DNA from: Capitella teleta
Taxonomy: Eukaryota; Annelida; Polychaeta; Capitellidae
DNA length: 64,000 nucleotides
Direction: 5' to 3'
Assembly (NCBI GenBank): GCA_000328365.1
Contig: KB303020.1
Span: 99,443-163,442 of the forward strand
Below the pieces are notes generated by a model. The model ran no database searches, had not been told where the DNA came from, and saw only the letters and a list, made by a program, of their open reading frames with translations. Below are positions 62,664-64,000 of the stretch, piece by piece. Position 1 is the first letter of the stretch. Every line of letters begins with the position of its first letter. A program made the position numbers and the translations under genes.

Positions 62664-64000
62664 GAGGCGTTATCATTAGCAGTCGGCAGTCTTCGGTAAT
62701 GTCCGGAAGGCATCTGAGGCTGTTGACATGGATGGCATTTTAGACACCTGTACTTGCGTCTCATGCCCCTCTAGGCGAACGAGTAGACGACGCTCTGTGA
62801 GAAAACTACCTCTTCTGCAGGCGAATATGCACCGACAGGTGAAATGCATTGTTATTAATTGATACTTATGCTAACAACATTTTCATAATTAGGTCTTTGT
62901 GTCAAAAGGAAATTGTTGACTAGAAAAAAGAAGTCATTAAATACTCATAAAAAAGCAGATTAAGGTTTAATTAAAAAACTAAGTTTGCTTGGATTAAATT
63001 CTGCATCCCCCCCACGCCAATAATCATCATACATATATATACACACAAAAATATACAAAGTAACACAATATTACGAAAGCCTTTCAACAAGAAGTCGTCG
63101 TTTAAAGATTTTAAGGACATTAAAGTTATCCAGCTATATTTCTATATTCAAGTTAAAAGTATATTATACATACAAGGTAACAGGAATGGGACCGATCTCC
63201 AACCACAAATAGGCACGACCCAATAGCACGCTGCTCTATGCGCTGTATGACGATCGTTTCCCTTTAGTCGAGGATTCAACTTAGCTCGCGTATATGGGCA
63301 CCGACAGAGAAAACCAGGGCTTAAACAAAATACGATAATATAATTACACCTAAATGTGTCAGCATTCTGTATAATAGTGTACACGTATTACATAATCATA
63401 ATTCTACAATTGTGGGTTATACAGTCATAACAATGGTGACGCATCATTCTTGTACAATGTGAGCATAGCATATTGTTACATGAATCCGTTGGAAACCGAA
63501 CGCTCGTTCAGCTGTAAGTCGCTCATTTGTATTCTCATCTCGTTCTCCGATCACATTGCTTCGTGGCCACAGCACGGCCCTAATGCTGCCTCAGACCCTC
63601 CCCCGCCCTCCCCTATGCTACCATATATGACGCCAACCTACGTAGCAGATACACGCTGGAGGTGTGGTGTAACAGATATTTATCCCATTGGTGCCAGATG
63701 TCTTCTGATGTGCAACACTCGCTCAGTTGCTGTAATTCGTTTTAGGCGGAGAATTTTATTTAGTTTTAATGTGTAAAATAATTATTTTGCAAAATTTAGA
63801 CCCACAGCTGGTATGTAATAGAATGTGATATTTTGACACAAATGTAAATATGCGGTTCAGGGAATGACGTAATGTTTAATTTACGGAGTAACTTATAGTA
63901 TAATATCGTATGCAGCATATGTTATATAATTGGGGTATGTTTGTTTGTTTTGCATGTTTGATTTCCTTTCTTATAATCTTTTTTTTTTTTTTTTTTTTTT

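Larger units (their letters stand above)
56471..64000. other. Right end, mainly AT-rich, no recognisable gene
   Basis: AT-rich with a (TA)n repeat (57057-57080), a GC-richer part at 60480-61050, five exact POU octamers at 60343-61856 and 62636-62643, a sixth at 62656-62663, and a terminal T run (63979-64000). No gene seen. Confidence 0.55.

Noticed and set aside
1-64000. Search for a POU-specific domain, homeodomain or other developmental transcription-factor exon
   Set aside because: No translated frame shows the expected WFxNRR or POU-specific motifs; any such gene must lie outside the window.

Overview
The window is animal nuclear DNA, probably from an invertebrate. It contains one gene I can recognise, a complete eight-exon copy of UTP11 on the minus strand. 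UTP11 is a component of the SSU processome, which makes 18S rRNA. Its exons lie between 30431 (start codon) and 9061 (stop codon). All seven introns have GT-AG ends, the reading frame is continuous, and the protein comes out at 253 residues, the same length as I recall for human UTP11. The organism cannot be named from this sequence. Large GC-mosaic introns, many microsatellites, a non-LTR reverse transcriptase remnant, a piggyBac-like element and frequent tgtaca/tacatgta words suit a marine invertebrate, but that is inference. A run of 50 N at 26427-26476 marks an assembly gap.

Layout. 1-9060: gene-free 3' flank of UTP11, with GC-rich blocks (1-1440, 6190-8060) between AT-rich DNA holding a (GA)n microsatellite and small hairpins. 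9061-19170: exons 8 to 2 and the introns between them, many of them GC- and CpG-rich. 18814-30371: intron 1 (11.6 kb), mostly AT-rich, which has collected most of the recognisable mobile DNA: a solo inverted-repeat copy, a possible pogo-like end, a LINE fragment, tandem duplications and a 662-bp piggyBac-like element. 30372-30650: exon 1 and its promoter region, which has an ETS-type site. 30650-64000: 33 kb with no recognisable gene. It holds a 385-bp MITE-like foldback element and alternates AT-rich stretches with GC-rich blocks (36.1-36.9, 41.1-43.7, 44.6-56.4 kb). These blocks carry many transcription-factor-like words: POU octamers, cAMP-response elements (CREs) and nuclear-receptor half-sites.

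Interpretation. A small housekeeping gene inside a wide gene-free landscape rich in regulatory words resembles a bystander gene in the regulatory block of a developmental gene. In human, UTP11 lies next to POU3F1, a POU-class developmental regulator. A class III POU gene just outside this window is therefore a concrete, testable hypothesis. No POU or homeobox coding sequence was found inside the window. Most long open frames here are chance frames in GC-rich DNA.
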